A DNA stretch of 64,000 bases from Apostichopus japonicus (Eukaryota; Echinodermata; Holothuroidea; Aspidochirotida; Stichopodidae): the NCBI RefSeq assembly GCF_037975245.1, contig NC_092580.1:33600501-33664500 (forward strand). Direction: 5' to 3'. Below are positions 25,211 through 38,218 of this stretch, piece by piece (the stretch's first letter is position 1; every line of letters begins with the position of its first letter). The notes beneath the pieces are model-generated. The model made no database searches and was not told the origin of the DNA. It worked only from the letters and a program-made list of their open reading frames with translations. The translations under genes and the position numbers were made by a program.

Positions 25211-26530
25211 ATGGAAAATGACGTTATAGGAGACTGGGGCCTGGAAGAATTGGTTGAAAAATTCGGAGGTATGTTTTGATATTACGTAAGTGAACGTGAA
25301 AAGAACGAGATATGCTTAGAGACCCACGACTAAGTTGGGTAGACGAATGCATTTGAATCGCTTGCGTTACGTAGACCTAACGTTAAAGTCATACGATAAG
25401 TTAATATAATAGGCTAGGTGCTGTTTGTCATAGTCACCTCATAATTGTCAACGAATCTGTGTTACCTACATACAAGTAAAATTAAACGGAATTGCCTACG
25501 GACGGACGGGGGACTTTGTCTAGGCCTTTTATGTAACCTAGTGCATTCTATTCCTTTTGGGCGTTAACCGTAACTTCGTATACCCTGCGAGTCACTTTTT
25601 TAAGTAGTAGTAGTACTACTAGTAGGATATACTTAGGCTATTTCAAGGCAATGCATTTTTAATAGCATCGGGCATGGGCCTATAGTTACGCTGGTACTAT
25701 GCTTACTAAGGGATAAACATATGTTCATGTTATGTAATATATAATTACCACTAATTGCCATTTTAGCTTGTAAGTTGTAGCAAGTAGGAAGAAGTTGATG
25801 TGGATCGGTGATACTTTTAGACCTAGGCCCAACTATAATTTAGCGATATTATGGAAGTGATCTAGCTGTTATAGTTCATAGCCATCTACACAATTGCATG
25901 CAATGGGAGTGAGCATTGTTTCAAGCATTGTTAACATGATGCATTGGTTGTAAAAGTTGCCTACATTGTCTGATGAAAGTTTAATGCAAGTTCCTGTTTT
26001 GACAAGGAATCACTATAGGCCATCTGGCTTTCTAGTTTCAAACGTGCTTGAAGAAGACAACCACAACTGATGAAATTGTGTGCATTTTCTTTAGGAATGT
26101 CAATGTTTTGTGAGGGGTACATGTTAATAACTGCTTATGCTCCAAGAGTGTTTTAAGACAACTTCATTATGATGGGAATTTTCTTTTCTTTTCTTTGTTA
26201 CTTAGGTAGCATCAACTTGGAATTCTATTTGCAAAAGATTTCAGAAAGACCTCAGCAATATGTGTTACTGTACTTCTTGGAGGAAGCAAAATACATCCTC
26301 AGCAGTCATTTGTGATCATCGAGAGACATGCCCTACCCGAGAGGACATTTATGAAGTCATTGATGTTGCTTCAAATCATTCTACGATGTTAAATCTGAAT
26401 TATACCAAATTGCAAGTTTCGGTGCCTGGGAATTTTTCCAAAAAGTAGTCAACCAGTTGCCTGGTGGTGTGAAGTGCAACCAGATTCGAGATTTTTATGC
26501 TTACCATGCCAACAAAAAAGACAAAGTAAC
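25211..26530 (+). pseudogene. decayed spliced ORF inside the inverted-repeat element
   Basis: Exon 25211-25268 starts ATG (MENDVIGDWGLEELVEKF) and has donor G|GTATGT. Exon 26206 onward follows a long pyrimidine tract and TTACTTAG and reads SINLEFYLQKISERPQQY and FLEEAKYILSSHL before TGA at 26313. That gives a 55-residue product. Further coding-like text continues in other frames: REDIYEVIDVASNHS, then AWEFFQKVVNQLPGGVK and NQIRDFYAYHANKKDK ending at TAG near 26538. Frameshifts in a formerly longer protein would explain this. I do not recognise the family; the fragments are charged and helical without zinc-finger spacing. Confidence 0.4.
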
Positions 26531-27020
26531 TGCAGTTTAGCAGTTGTCATAGACAGCACTCCACGTTTCCTCATCTCACGGATCAGAATGTATGTAAAGT
26601 TGTTGCTTATTTGGAATTGTCTTTGGGAAGTGTTTCTTTATGTTTAATTTGGAATACCAAAGGTACGAGCCAACAACAAAGACAAAGTAACTGCAGTGTA
26701 GCAGTCATCAGAGACAGCAATCTACGTTTTCTCATCCCACGGATCAGCATATATCTAAAGTTGTTGCCTATTTGAAATTGACTTTTGGAAGAGTTGTTTC
26801 TTTGTGTTTAATTTGGAATACCAAAGGTACGAGCCAACAACAAAGACAAAGTAACTGCAGTGTAGCAGTCATCAGAGACAGCAATCTACGTTTTCTCATC
26901 CCACAGATCAGCATATATCTAAAGTTGTTGCATATTTGAAATTGACTTTGAGAAGAATTGTTTCTTTGTGTTTAATCTGGAATACCAAAAGGCATGCGCA
27001 AACAATAAAGACCAAGTAAC
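26510..27020. repeat. tandem repeat of about 165 bp, three copies
   Basis: AACAAxAAAGACAAAGTAACTG recurs near 26511, 26670, 26836 and, diverged, 27001. The monomers also share GTTTAATTTGGAATACCAAA. The array starts inside the end of the decayed ORF and lies within the 3 kb inverted-repeat element. Confidence 0.85.
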
Positions 27021-27870
27021 TGAACTGTAGCAATTGAAAATGTTGGCACTTTTAAGTTGACTTCATTCCACAAGACATTACTTTTGTAGCCTAAATTGTT
27101 TATTTTACATTTAATGGGATATAATATATGGACCTCTGGAATAGGAAGGTAGCAGGGTGTTTAATTGCTGAAAATCGCACATTCTGAATTGTTTGTGTTG
27201 CCATTGCTTTTTGCTCTCTCTTAAATGTACCTCTCTGCTGTGAGCGATTCAAACATGCATCCATATATTGTTTACCTAATTACTAGGTAATAATTAACCT
27301 AAAACCTGTATAAAATAATTACTAAATGGGTGCTATGTAAACTTCTCTGGCAAAATTTTACATGACAGTATTGTATTTGCGTTACATACTAAACATGTAA
27401 AACTGTACAAACCAGCAGTTAAGTCATATTTACTTAAATGTTTTAGTGTTCTTATTTCACATGAAAATTAAGTATAATTTTACTTAACCTGTGTATCACG
27501 TTTTTTGAGTGTAAGTGTTATATTTATGGGATTTGGGGTTTGCAATTTCACCTGCAAGTGTCAATTGAACATCAGTAAGATGTTGGCTATATTCAACACG
27601 CAAAAAGTGTAAGAATAGCCAGACATGTGGTGTTACTACAGCGCTCCCATCAACTGAGTAATAAACACCTTTGAAGAGCTAAATTTAGGGGACTGGGTGT
27701 GACAATGACACCTGCAGGTGTTGATAAATTCAACACCAGCGAGGTGTTAGATTTTCAACACTCGGAAAGTGTAAAATTAGCAAGGAGGGTGTTGTCCCTG
27801 TACGAGCTAGGCTGAAGTGTTTGATATGACACTTATCGATTACTTTTCAACACTTCATTTTTTTGAGTGT

Positions 27871-29752
27871 AGCTATATATATCTCTCTCCACTTGGTCCT
27901 GCGACCACACGTTCATGACAGCCTGCCGAGAGCTGGTCTACCCTCAAGACAATTCCATGAAAATAACAGTTACGATACAATTGATCTAATTAGCCCAAAA
28001 GACGGGAATGCCAGTAACAAACCTCCATTGCCGCACACACATTGCAGGACGATAAACATAATCCTTGCGGTTACGAGGTACACAAGTGAATTGATCTGAC
28101 GCATTCTTTATTCTATAAGATTGTGTTAGGGGGAAGTGGTGCGGGGGAGGGGGGAGCCTGATCCATGGTTTCTGCAGGTTAGTAGAAAATTCAAAAGAAG
28201 ATCTGACTATTACAGAAGACTATTAAGGAATGCAAGCAATAATCACATAATGGAAGCTTTAATAAACAACGACGAGGGGAAGCTTACAGTACTGGGAGGT
28301 TACCCCATACCTGGCGATACCAACCTCCTGGCAAAATAACTAAGGACAAATGAAAAGGAAAAAAGAAAAATCCCTTCCCGGTGGCCGAGCTGTTAATTTT
28401 TGAATTTTTCTATTAATGTAAGGTTGTATCGCGTATAAGGATCAATATGACAAAAAAAAAAAAAAAACAGGCTGTAGAATTACACAATTAAGACTTCAAC
28501 TTATTGGACAGAATTTCTTAAGTTCCATTAATTGATCGAATTATCTGAAAAAGTCGAATCACAATTCGTCAGCCCCGGTTCTGGTTCAAAGTCAATACAA
28601 CTCTATAATCGAGCTAAACCCCCGGCCCCCTGCATCGTTTTTACTTGGCGGACAGCTCGGTACTTTCCGGCCTCCTTTCAAACCTTTGACTTTGTTGGAA
28701 AACCTTGTGAAATCTCATTGGATATGTGTTTAAGTTTCGGTCATGTTGCAAGTGTTGCCCGGCTACTTCTGTGTAAATTGTCGTTCTCCATATGTGAAAT
28801 ATGGACGATTATTTCCGGTGTACGTGCAACTTGTTAAGATAGTCGGCAGGTTAACTTGGAGAGTTGAATAAACTTAAAGGTCAGTAGGTGTTTAGTCAGC
28901 AGTATGCATAACCATTGTCAAATGCTGGTCTAAGAATTTCACGGTATGTTCATGGTATCCGTGTATCTAGGAATGTGGGTGGTATGTCTACATAGTTGCA
29001 TTATTTCCTGGTTTTCAGTGAAATAAGGGTGTTTTGATTAAAATATGAACATTTCTTATTTACTTTCCTTATTTTTGTAGGAGGGAAACGTCAATAAAGT
29101 ACAGATAATAGAACCTCGTACATTATTATTGAGTAGCAATGAAATAACAGTGTAATTCTACGGTTTTCACATGCATGCAGTCACGTAAACCCGTTAGTCA
29201 CCGCTGATAAGTAAAGGGGGAGAAACAAGAAAGCTAATCAAAACACTGAAAATAAAGTTTAAAAAAATAAATAATAATAAAGAATTTCCCACGTTTTTCA
29301 ATGAAATTTTATTGTTTCTTATATCGTGTTCCAATCAATCTGATATGGTACGCGGTACGTGTACAACTACTACCTGTTGTCTCTTGTATACAATCAGCAA
29401 TATTCTTGTAGTAATGGTCTTCTTGTAGCGAATAGCTTTTTATTATTGAGCTATCAACTGTGGCAATGTGTTGCAACAGGGAATTGCTACTTCCCAGGTG
29501 ACAACTATAGTTGTGATCGGTGTCAATAGTAATCAGAAGTATAGTCTTGCAGCATTAAGTTTGCCAGCTATGTGTAGCAATCGCCTGTGAAACACACAAC
29601 TATTATAAATGTGTTGTGCAGAAATAACTAAATGATGAACATACACATGGCGTGGACGTTTCAATGCAGCATTTATCACGAATATAGGACTTTGGCGTGG
29701 CGATACATACGGACAGTTAATATTTATTGTTGCTTTATGGATACACCCCCCC
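27871..29752. other. K2P intron sequence without recognised elements
   Basis: Nothing firm is seen. A 51-codon open stretch after TTTCTGCAG at about 28179-28339 has exon-like composition but no partner exon. Confidence 0.35.
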
Positions 29753-30121
29753 CAGTGGCGTAGGAAGGTACTTTTGAGTGGGGGGGCTGAAGACTGATGG
29801 CCGGCCTGGGGGAGGGGTCTAAGGGGAGGGGGTTTCCCCCTCCCCTTTGGATTTTTTGCATTTCCAGGTGGCCTCAGATGCAATTTGGTGCAATATAGCA
29901 CACTTCAACACCCACTCCATTTTGTAAACTTAATTTTGTATTTTCACCTGGCCTTAGATGCAATTTGGTGCTCCAAATGAGATTTTTTTTCTCATTTGGA
30001 AATGAAAAAGGGGTTTTCTGACTTACGGAGCGGGGGGGGGGGGGCGGAATGATACTTCCGCCCCTCCACATTTTTCACTGGGGGGGCTGGCGCCCCCCAG
30101 CCCCCGGTTCCTACGCCCTTG
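29753..30121. mobile_element. GC-rich miniature inverted-repeat element
   Basis: Left end CAGTGGCGTAGGAAGG and right end GGTTCCTACGCCCTTG are complementary with two or three mismatches. The interior contains GGGGAGGGGTCTAAGGGGAG and two copies of TTAGATGCAATTTGGTGC-like sequence (near 29874 and 29953), the same core as in the elements at 19768, 21207 and 57839. The flanks are C-rich, so a target duplication cannot be read reliably. Confidence 0.6.
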
Positions 30122-31503
30122 CAACCCCCCCCCCCCCCCCTCGCCGAGAAAAATGATATTACTTCTAACATACGATCTAAAAATGATTGTCATAAACGCT
30201 GGTAAGATCGGTTTCGGGTGTTTATTACAAAGAACACAATTTATTTCAAGGAGCAGCCAAGCAACGGCTTCTGCATTGCATACTCTGTATCAAATATGAA
30301 AATTGTTATATTTTTAAAGACAGAAACGCCTCAAAGTACCGCCTCATAGGTTGTCATGATCTACCATACAGACAGAAAAGAGGATTTGATGAAATGAAGA
30401 GTAGGCCTAAACCAGAACAGATGTTCCTTTATGATGTAGGGGTTCTACCAGCACACACAAACGCATACAGCACGTACCTGCACACACATACACACGCTGT
30501 TGACCAAGATACGAGACCTTTCTGACATTAATAGAACTATTATACGGTCTTCGACCAATATTGAAGCCATCATAACAAAGAGTGAATCATTTTGAATATC
30601 TCACTCAACTCATTCTTACAGGCTAGATTACGCATTACGGTCTATCGATTGGTAAGACTACCAGTTTTGACACACAAAAAAAGAGGAAAAAAGAAAAGAA
30701 AAAAAGATTGATTATATAAATGTTGAAGCTGTATACACTATATTAAATGCGCTGTAGCACATTGAATAGATTGAATAGCTTTGTCGGCTTAACGAAGAAG
30801 ACAAAAAAAAGACGGACAAAAAATAATGATTTTCGGCTAGATGAGGTTGAATCATGAAGCATTGGATTATCACCATAAAAAGGTTTTAACAAGAACAAAA
30901 AAAGTCTTGTTTATTTGCATTTTCTCGGATATTCTTTTTTATTTATGTTTTATAAGTTTTGCTACATTTGGAACATTTTCGTGTCTCACCGAATTTGCCA
31001 AATATATTTATGAGACTAAAATGATCTGAATACTAGTCTCCGCTCCTTCAACTCATGCTGGACACCTCGTTGATCTGTGAAGACGTCACGGTCACGTCAC
31101 GGACAGATATGCCCTCACATTATTTCAAATATGTAATTAATTAAAGTGGTATCCTCGCCACGTTTGCCCCCCTCCCCTAACGCGACGATTTTATCTGTCT
31201 AATCTAATAATCTAAACCCCTGGTATTAAATTGGGAGGGGGGAAAGGGGCCACGACCCATTTTAGGGACGTCAACACTTTTTGACGTTCGCCAAAAACTT
31301 CGGATGAAAAATGTTGCAATATAACACTATATTTGAAACTAAACATCCTGAACCATATAAAACTTTCTCGAAGGGGAGGAGGATACCCCCTACCTTCCCT
31401 CCTTCCCTCCCTCTTTCCCCACAGACCTTCCCTATGCCACAGCATGATAACATTTGGATCACAAACAAACAGTTTGGATACCAATGTGCTAAACTATACT
31501 TAC

Positions 31504-31867
31504 CGATAGTGGTCACCGCTGTCATACAAAAATGTAAACCAGTAAGGAAGTCCCATGGTAGCAAACTTTCTCTCTCTGTTTGTAAGAGTTTCTTGGTTAA
31601 CTCTTGAGTTTCATTCAGTAAATCAAAGAATGACTGTTCCATATCACCCGACGAATCAGATGAATTACAAGAATCACTCATTTTATCCAGATTATCGAGG
31701 ATTCTTTCGAGTGTTTTAATCTCGGGTGTTTCGTTTTCCAATTGCTGAGGTCTCTCGATCGCTGTAAACACTAGAGAACCCAAACACAAATAAGAAAGTA
31801 TCACCATTACCGAAATGAAACAATAACATAACCTCTTCTTCGTCGACATATTTCGACCAAATATCAT
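31504..31867 (-). CDS. two-pore-domain potassium channel (K2P), exon 1
   Basis: First coding exon of the same channel. From the ATG at 31867 it reads a short cytoplasmic N terminus, TM1 (CYCFISVMVILSYLCLGSLV, about 14-33), the extracellular cap helices with Cys67 and possible N-glycosylation sites NET, NSS and NET, and the start of pore helix 1 (LHFCMTAVTTI, 111-121). It ends at 31504 with donor G|GTAAGT after the first base of the filter Gly codon. Joining to 11608 restores TTIGYGYIAP, so the two parts belong together across 19.9 kb. A second in-frame Met at residue 7 (MSTKKRL) is an alternative start. The exon is complete and shows no frameshift. Confidence 0.9.
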
Positions 31868-34128
31868 ATTATCATCTGGAGCTAAATCCCAAATACGGAT
31901 AAACGATTGTTGCTACTGCCGGCGAGAAGACGTGATATATTTATTCTGAGTTTGCAAATATTTTATACATAGATCTATACATAATATCTACAAGTGACAG
32001 TCGGCAAAGGCAGTCTAGTGTATACACATTCATATCGGAGATTTCAGGCAGGTGATAAATGCGGGTATAACGTTCTGCGATCATTCATATTGTTGAGAGA
32101 TAATGCATACTCAGTTTAATGCGAAAGTAAAATGTATCATTTTAGCGTAGTAAAAGAGATACCGTTGTAGAATAAGGCAGGCAGATTGCATTTTATGTAT
32201 TCCAATATATACTGTGACATATAGTTTGGTATGTTGTATCCTTCTGATGTTAGCTAGATAGGCTCATTACCGTCCGGCAGATTAAACTTCACGTCATGAG
32301 GTCTGCAAACTTCACAGATAAAAAACTAGGATGTTTTGTTCCACACGAAAGAATGTCACTTGTGTCACGTGATTTTCATCCCATAGACACCACAGGATCA
32401 TCATTCTGCGTTAATTGCAAGGTGAATAACGACGCACTTTACTACGGAGCTTGTCTTGTTTTTCTGTTGAATATGAGATTATATATCAACCTTTATGAAT
32501 TGAATTCATCAGTCACGCACTGTATACCTCAAAAGACTTTTTTTTTACGTGTAGGATTTGGTGACCTAGCTGACACCTTTATATAATGTAGGCTATATTT
32601 GCTTAGTCGCTCCGCATAATTGATAAGTTTGTAATTACCCTAGCAGCTTTAGCCACAAAGAAATGTCACCAGTCCAGCGGATTCACATCTCAAAAGATTG
32701 ATACGCATCAACTGCAAAATGAAAGAAAACACTCCAGAAAACTGTAATAAAAGATTCCAAGTATTCCGTCGATTGTAAATCTTAAAAGTATAGGACCAAC
32801 GGATGTTATCTGGAACGATAGCGTCGTATAAAAAATATTAACCTTTTGACAAGAACAACGGGGCACTTTCTGCTACACTTTCAAATGATCTGACTCCTCC
32901 ATTAACATGTGCAGAATTAAATGTTAACATGTTATATGTTGTTGCTGTTGCTCACAATGACTGGACTCACACTTTAAACAGGAGAAAGACAGTTTACGAT
33001 TGTGGCCAAGGATAGCTGTATAAATCTTGTCAATAGAAGTGATTTCACTGTGATCGGTTTATGCAACTATATAGGCCATATACTTTCAAACTGAAAGAAC
33101 TTATCACAACCAGAATAGCTAAAGAATACTTGTGTTTACACGGCAAAATGGTAACTGGATCGTGACGCGGAAGGCATTGTACACAAAGTAAATAGAGTTC
33201 TATTGTAGCACGACACGTATTTATTTCCATGCTGCTGTTTTATTTTACGATTAAGTGGCATACTACAGGCCGGTTGATGTCATAGTATAGGCATATGCAT
33301 GTACTGTTATATATGCTATTATTGTTTTATTGTAGGCAGGGAATCTTCCAATGATCTTCATATAACACTCTGTCATCATAGAGGATACATTAAATAAGGC
33401 ATTTAATGGTGTGTTAGATACAGACGCGTAGCTATAGTTTCGTGATGTGAGGAGCCAAAGCCTAGATTGTGTCCCTATTTTCAGAGTCTATGAATTTAAA
33501 TTTAATTACCGCTTGTGTTGATATATGACTATTCATGATACCACATAGGCTTCACCCTCTGTTATGAATTCAAAGTTTAGGGTGGCTGACGTCCGCTTTG
33601 GGTAAAGGTTTAATGCTGGTAGGAATTTTACTTCCCTCTGAAGAAAAAATGTTTCGGTGAAGGGGCTTTGATGTAAAAATGACTGTTAGCACTTCCATCG
33701 TTTTACCTACATTTGTGTTTACGACTTATTTTTCGTATATGTGTTGTAACGCCACTTGGAAGAGATTGGGGGGGGGGGGGGGGTTGATGGGAGGGCAGGG
33801 GAGGAGGCACGAGTGTCCCGATGCTCCTAGTGGCTACGACCCACATATAATAACGATAGTATAAAACATTTACAAATACATATAATATGTACATATATGT
33901 GTACATAGTTATACGCTTGTATCATATCTCGATATATACCGACCCAAATGGATGTTTGTCTTTTTTATTAAAGTCGACAATCATGACAATCTGAGTTATA
34001 TATCGAAAATAAGTTCTTTGAGTGCGTCCTGGTCCGGTAGACTTGTCTTATTCTTCCACCGAATGAATGTACAAATCTCTACCGATTAAACGTTTTTCTG
34101 CCGAATCTCGATGGTGGTGGGGATGGGA
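31868..34128. other. intergenic region upstream of the K2P gene
   Basis: Should include the promoter and 5' UTR of the minus-strand K2P gene to the right of 31867; no TATA box or untranslated exon could be identified with confidence. A poly-G tract lies at about 33768-33783. No other gene seen. Confidence 0.35.
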
Positions 34129-35054
34129 TGGCCCGCGAGTTTTTTTTATGCAGGTAGGTTCGTACTATTGTGTATATTGAATAGCCAATCACAGCCAAGT
34201 TCATTTTGACGTCATCAAATATGACATGGAAAGCATGAAACACTTAATATTTAAAGTCGATAAGTTCAACCTGACGTGCTAGCCTGATGCAACAACAATG
34301 CTGCAGTAATCTCTAGCGAAGCTATTCCTTTAGCTTTAGCCATACACCGACTAAATTTTTAGTTTTTTAATATGAAATCTGTGTTCGTTCCAAAATTTTG
34401 GAAACCTGGTAAGAATTCTTTGCCACAAATTTCCTATCTTAGTGATCTTCTTAACGTATCTTTGTGCATACGAATTGTTCAGGGAGTAGTTTTGCGAAAT
34501 TTGCAGTTGACACAAAGTATTATTACTTAGACAGTCATTGAAAATTGAAATAATAACAGACCTACAAATTGTATCATTAAAAGGCTACTAGGTTAGGCCT
34601 AATAATCATTATTCTAAGTTTTGCCTTCACAGCTTCAGTGACACACATTACAAAAGATCTAGCATTTATCTAAGAAAGAATCAGAGGAACATTTTTTCTT
34701 GTATGTGATGTGTTGAAGGCAATACTGTATTTGTATTGAGTTCACAGTAAAGGTTACACTTGGGAAGTTATAAAAATGCGAAGAAATGAAAAAGATTTCT
34801 GAACAAAAAAATGCTTGGTTTGGGAGAAAATAAAAGATAAAAACAGCTAATGACAACAACAAAAATTTTCGGCAGATGTGAGATTCGAACTCACAATGCT
34901 CATACAGCATCAGATTGACATTGTTTACAAATCTTACTGCTTTAGAGCGAGTGACACGTGCATATTTGATGACGTCAAAATGAACTTGGCTGTGATTGGC
35001 TATTCAATATACACAATGGTACGAACCTACCTGCATAAAAAAAACTTGCGGCCC
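34129..35054. mobile_element. fold-back element with about 110 bp terminal inverted repeats
   Basis: The left arm (34129-34242) contains TTTTTTTTATGCAGGTAGGT, TATTGAATAGCCAATCAC and AGCCAAGTTCATTTTGACGT. The right arm (about 34956-35054) is its reverse complement with few differences. The arms begin GGCCCGC. The interior (about 700 bp) has no coding capacity but includes a tRNA T-arm-like inverted motif near 34877. Confidence 0.8.
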
Positions 35055-35829
35055 GGCTACTTCCTTTTCGCACATCACTGAAATACTTCGATTCACTTCC
35101 GTTAGAACTGTTAGTTGTATCGTGGCAATCATAAGTAACACGCAATCACGCAGTAACTTTCCAAAAACACAATCATGACTAGATTTATGAACAAAATACG
35201 GAGATCGAGGGGCTTTCAAATGACTTTGTGGAATATATTTTTCCTCCTTAAAATGAGGAGTGTTAATGCAACCAAAATAAGCATCACAGCTTCGACAATC
35301 AGTGTCGGAGGGCGTGCTACTGTTTTTGCGCTAGTGTCTGACGCGTTATTGATTTTACATGGCTACATCTGAGCCGTATAGATGACACGACTCTGTTAAT
35401 CAAACAAGTACAATGTTCGTCTTTTCTACCAGATTTATACTTGATGTCAGTCCAGGTTGTGTTCAATATCACTTTTAATTTGAAGTTCATCAATTTATGT
35501 GACTGGACTGCTTAGCCAGTTCCTCAGTTGTAACACGAAACTCAACAGGATTACACGTCGTTCATTTCCTCAGGAATTACTCACGTTTTAAAGGTGAATA
35601 TTGTGAAAATCGGAATATATATCAAAAACAAAAAATCATAACTGGAATAAATGTTCCTATTGGACTATAAAAAAAGGTGCACATTACTTAGTAGTAGAGC
35701 AATATAGTATACCAATACGGTAACTTACAGCATGTTGTTTCTCGAGTTTCAAGCTTGAAGTGTGCGGCGATCATCAGACAACCGGACGTAAACATTACAT
35801 AGGTATACTATACTATATTATATTATATC

Positions 35830-35832
<3 letters not shown>

Positions 35833-35914
<82 letters not shown>
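35833..35914. repeat. (AT)n microsatellite
   Basis: More than 80 bp of nearly pure AT dinucleotide. Confidence 0.95.
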
Positions 35915-35918
<4 letters not shown>

Positions 35919-36190
35919 GTATACCACCTATACGGTAACTAACACACTGTGACACATCGTCGTTACGGTTACGGCTGCGCGTGTAGTAAATGTTGTGTTC
36001 TTGTAACTAACACGTTCCTGCGTAGTTCTTGGCAACACGTTGAGTAGGCTTGTTTATTACTCTCATATGACCCTATATACTATAGAGGTCAGCTGATGAG
36101 GTAGCCCAGGTTTAGGGATATGTTGGGGAAATACCTTATGTCGCAACAAGTAAGAGTTCAATCTGTTTTTCAATGTCTCCGTCCAAATGC

Positions 36191-36618
36191 AATGTGTACG
36201 GAAGCGTAGAAAGGACATGTAAATTGACGTTTAGATGAGGTGCAACAATTCATCAAACTGACCAGAATCTGATTGACTACATCATACCAAATCATCAAAG
36301 TGACAAAAATCTGAACATTGACGTTTTGTTGAGATGCATTAACTCGTCAAAATGGAGAATATCTAAAGATTGACGTTTTGACGAAATTATACAAGATTTG
36401 TGATATTTGTCCAAATTTGGACGAGTGCAAGTCGGTAATTTTCAGGTTTTTAGCATTTTGACGAGTTGATGCATCTCGCCAAACCGTCAAATTTCAGATT
36501 TTCGACATTTTGACGATTAAGAATATGTCGTCAAATTTTTTGTTGTTGTCATATTGACGAGGTTGTTGCAATTCATCAAAATGTCAATTTATATGTACTT
36601 TCTACCCTTCCGTACATT
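36191..36618. mobile_element. small fold-back element (MITE-like)
   Basis: Left arm TGTACGGAAGCGTAGAAAGG, then ACATGTAAATTGACGTTT; right arm TCAATTTATATGTACTTTCT and CCCTTCCGTACA. The arms are complementary over about 60 bp. Inside, TTGACGTTTTG and its complements (GACGAGTTGATGCATCTCG against GAGATGCATTAACTCGTC) continue the pairing, so most of the 430 bp can fold on itself. No ORF. Confidence 0.75.
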
Positions 36619-38218
36619 TATGATGGCACGTCCTAACGCCGCTACTAGTATCAATTATATCATTCTGGGTATTTTAGCTTCCGTGAAATGTGATCTTTGG
36701 GAATTCCAAATGCTGAATATATACCCAGGGCTTTTTCAAGTTAAGTAGATAAGCAGACAGTCACCATACAATTTCAAGTATGTATTTAATATTCCCTTTC
36801 TGATATAATATGTTTGTTGTTTATATTAGTTTATATTTCCCATTCCTCTTTACTCATAATTTCTTGTTTATCAGCAGTTTTCCTTCCTTCGGATACTTCA
36901 AAGCGTCGATGTTAAGCCATTATGACAGTACTACATGTGGTAACGCATATAAAGATTAATTTAACTGACAAAATGTTTAATTTGATTTCTTGGGAAATGC
37001 AAATTTTTACTTTTTCGATTCTACTTTCAACAAACAGTTTGTGAAAACATAATGACTCGTGCAAAAAAGAAAAGAAAAAAAAAAGAACGATGAATCCATA
37101 ATAGCCTCTAGCAATGTGTCTTACATAAACAGTTTTCCCGTTCAGTGATCTCGTTAAAATGTTTACGACGGTTTCAATGTCAATTAATAATGCTTTTGCA
37201 CACAATGCAAATATCCTCCACTTTCATGTTGAAGAAGCAAAATAATGTACGCCCTTAATTCAGTTAAAGACCTACTCATAAAACTATCCGATTCGCGGAT
37301 ACAGAACAATATTTCGTAATTTTAGGATTTATCGCACAAATTATCGTCTGCTGAGTCAGTCTGGACACCGCAGACTATGGACAGGAATGTCCGAATCACC
37401 GTCAGTGCCCAAAACTGGTGTTCCCTAAATCATATACGGTAGCTTACGGGAGAGAGAGAGAGAGAGGATGGAGGGGTTGGGGTTGTGGGGGAGGGGGTGG
37501 CGGGGAGGGGGTTCTATTTGTCGTGCCAGATTTTCACTCTTTTACAATTGGTCAGTATTTGCACACAAACACAGATAGAGTCCGTTCAGACATTCATTTG
37601 TAAAGCACGTCATGAACACCATGTCACCAGGTAAACCACGCTTTCAGAGTACACCATTGAAGCTGAACCCAATCATCATCATTGGTCCTACCGATGAACA
37701 TCCTGTGATGAATAATTTACTCAAGCATCTTTTCATTTCCTCAAAAGTCCTTTTCCATTTTGCAGATATTGCAATTTCAATGCCTTCACTTACCAGACAG
37801 ATGGCTCGATCAAGTCTAATTATTTTACAATTGAGTCACATGATATGCTAGATCTTATTAATGATCGTATCCAATGTAATGTTTCCCTTTTCTCTGCAGT
37901 ATAGAGAATGGTTGTTGCAAATGCTTGTACCATGACGTTATTACCGCTATTAATGTCAACAACGTTTAGGTTTACTCTATCAAATGAAAATATTATTTAA
38001 AATATGAAATATTAATGAAATTATGACAGTAAAAACATAGGAAAAGTAAAAGGTTTCAAATTTAATAGTGAGAATGTTACGTCAGACATTGACAATATGG
38101 CAACCTCATGGTACAAAAACAGAGCAAGATTTTATTTAGATACTAACATGAGTTGCTGGTGACCAAGTTTTCTTTCATATTGGATTACCAGAATGAGAAC
38201 AATTTTACCTTTAACTCA

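Larger units (their letters stand above)
24893..27869. mobile_element. 3 kb terminal-inverted-repeat element
   Basis: The left end CACGCAAAAAAATGGAGTGT and right end ACACTTCATTTTTTTGAGTG are complements over about 24 bp with two or three mismatches. TA flanks both ends. Subterminal zones at both ends are filled with short inverted motifs built on ACACCTGCAGGTGT and GTGTTGAA. It carries a decayed spliced ORF (25211-26530) and a 165 bp tandem array. No known transposase motif was seen, so the superfamily is open. Confidence 0.6.

Noticed and set aside
28136-28339. Open stretch after TTTCTGCAG reading KFKRRSDYYRRLLRNASN and a stop
   Set aside because: Exon-like composition but no family recognised and no neighbouring exon in phase; too weak for a gene call.
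32296-32586. Plus-strand ORF of 96 residues upstream of the K2P gene
   Set aside because: No recognisable domain and no exon signals; left out as chance.
34860-34960. Possible tRNA gene on the minus strand
   Set aside because: A T-arm-like hairpin is present, but no matching acceptor stem or convincing anticodon arm; at most a SINE remnant.
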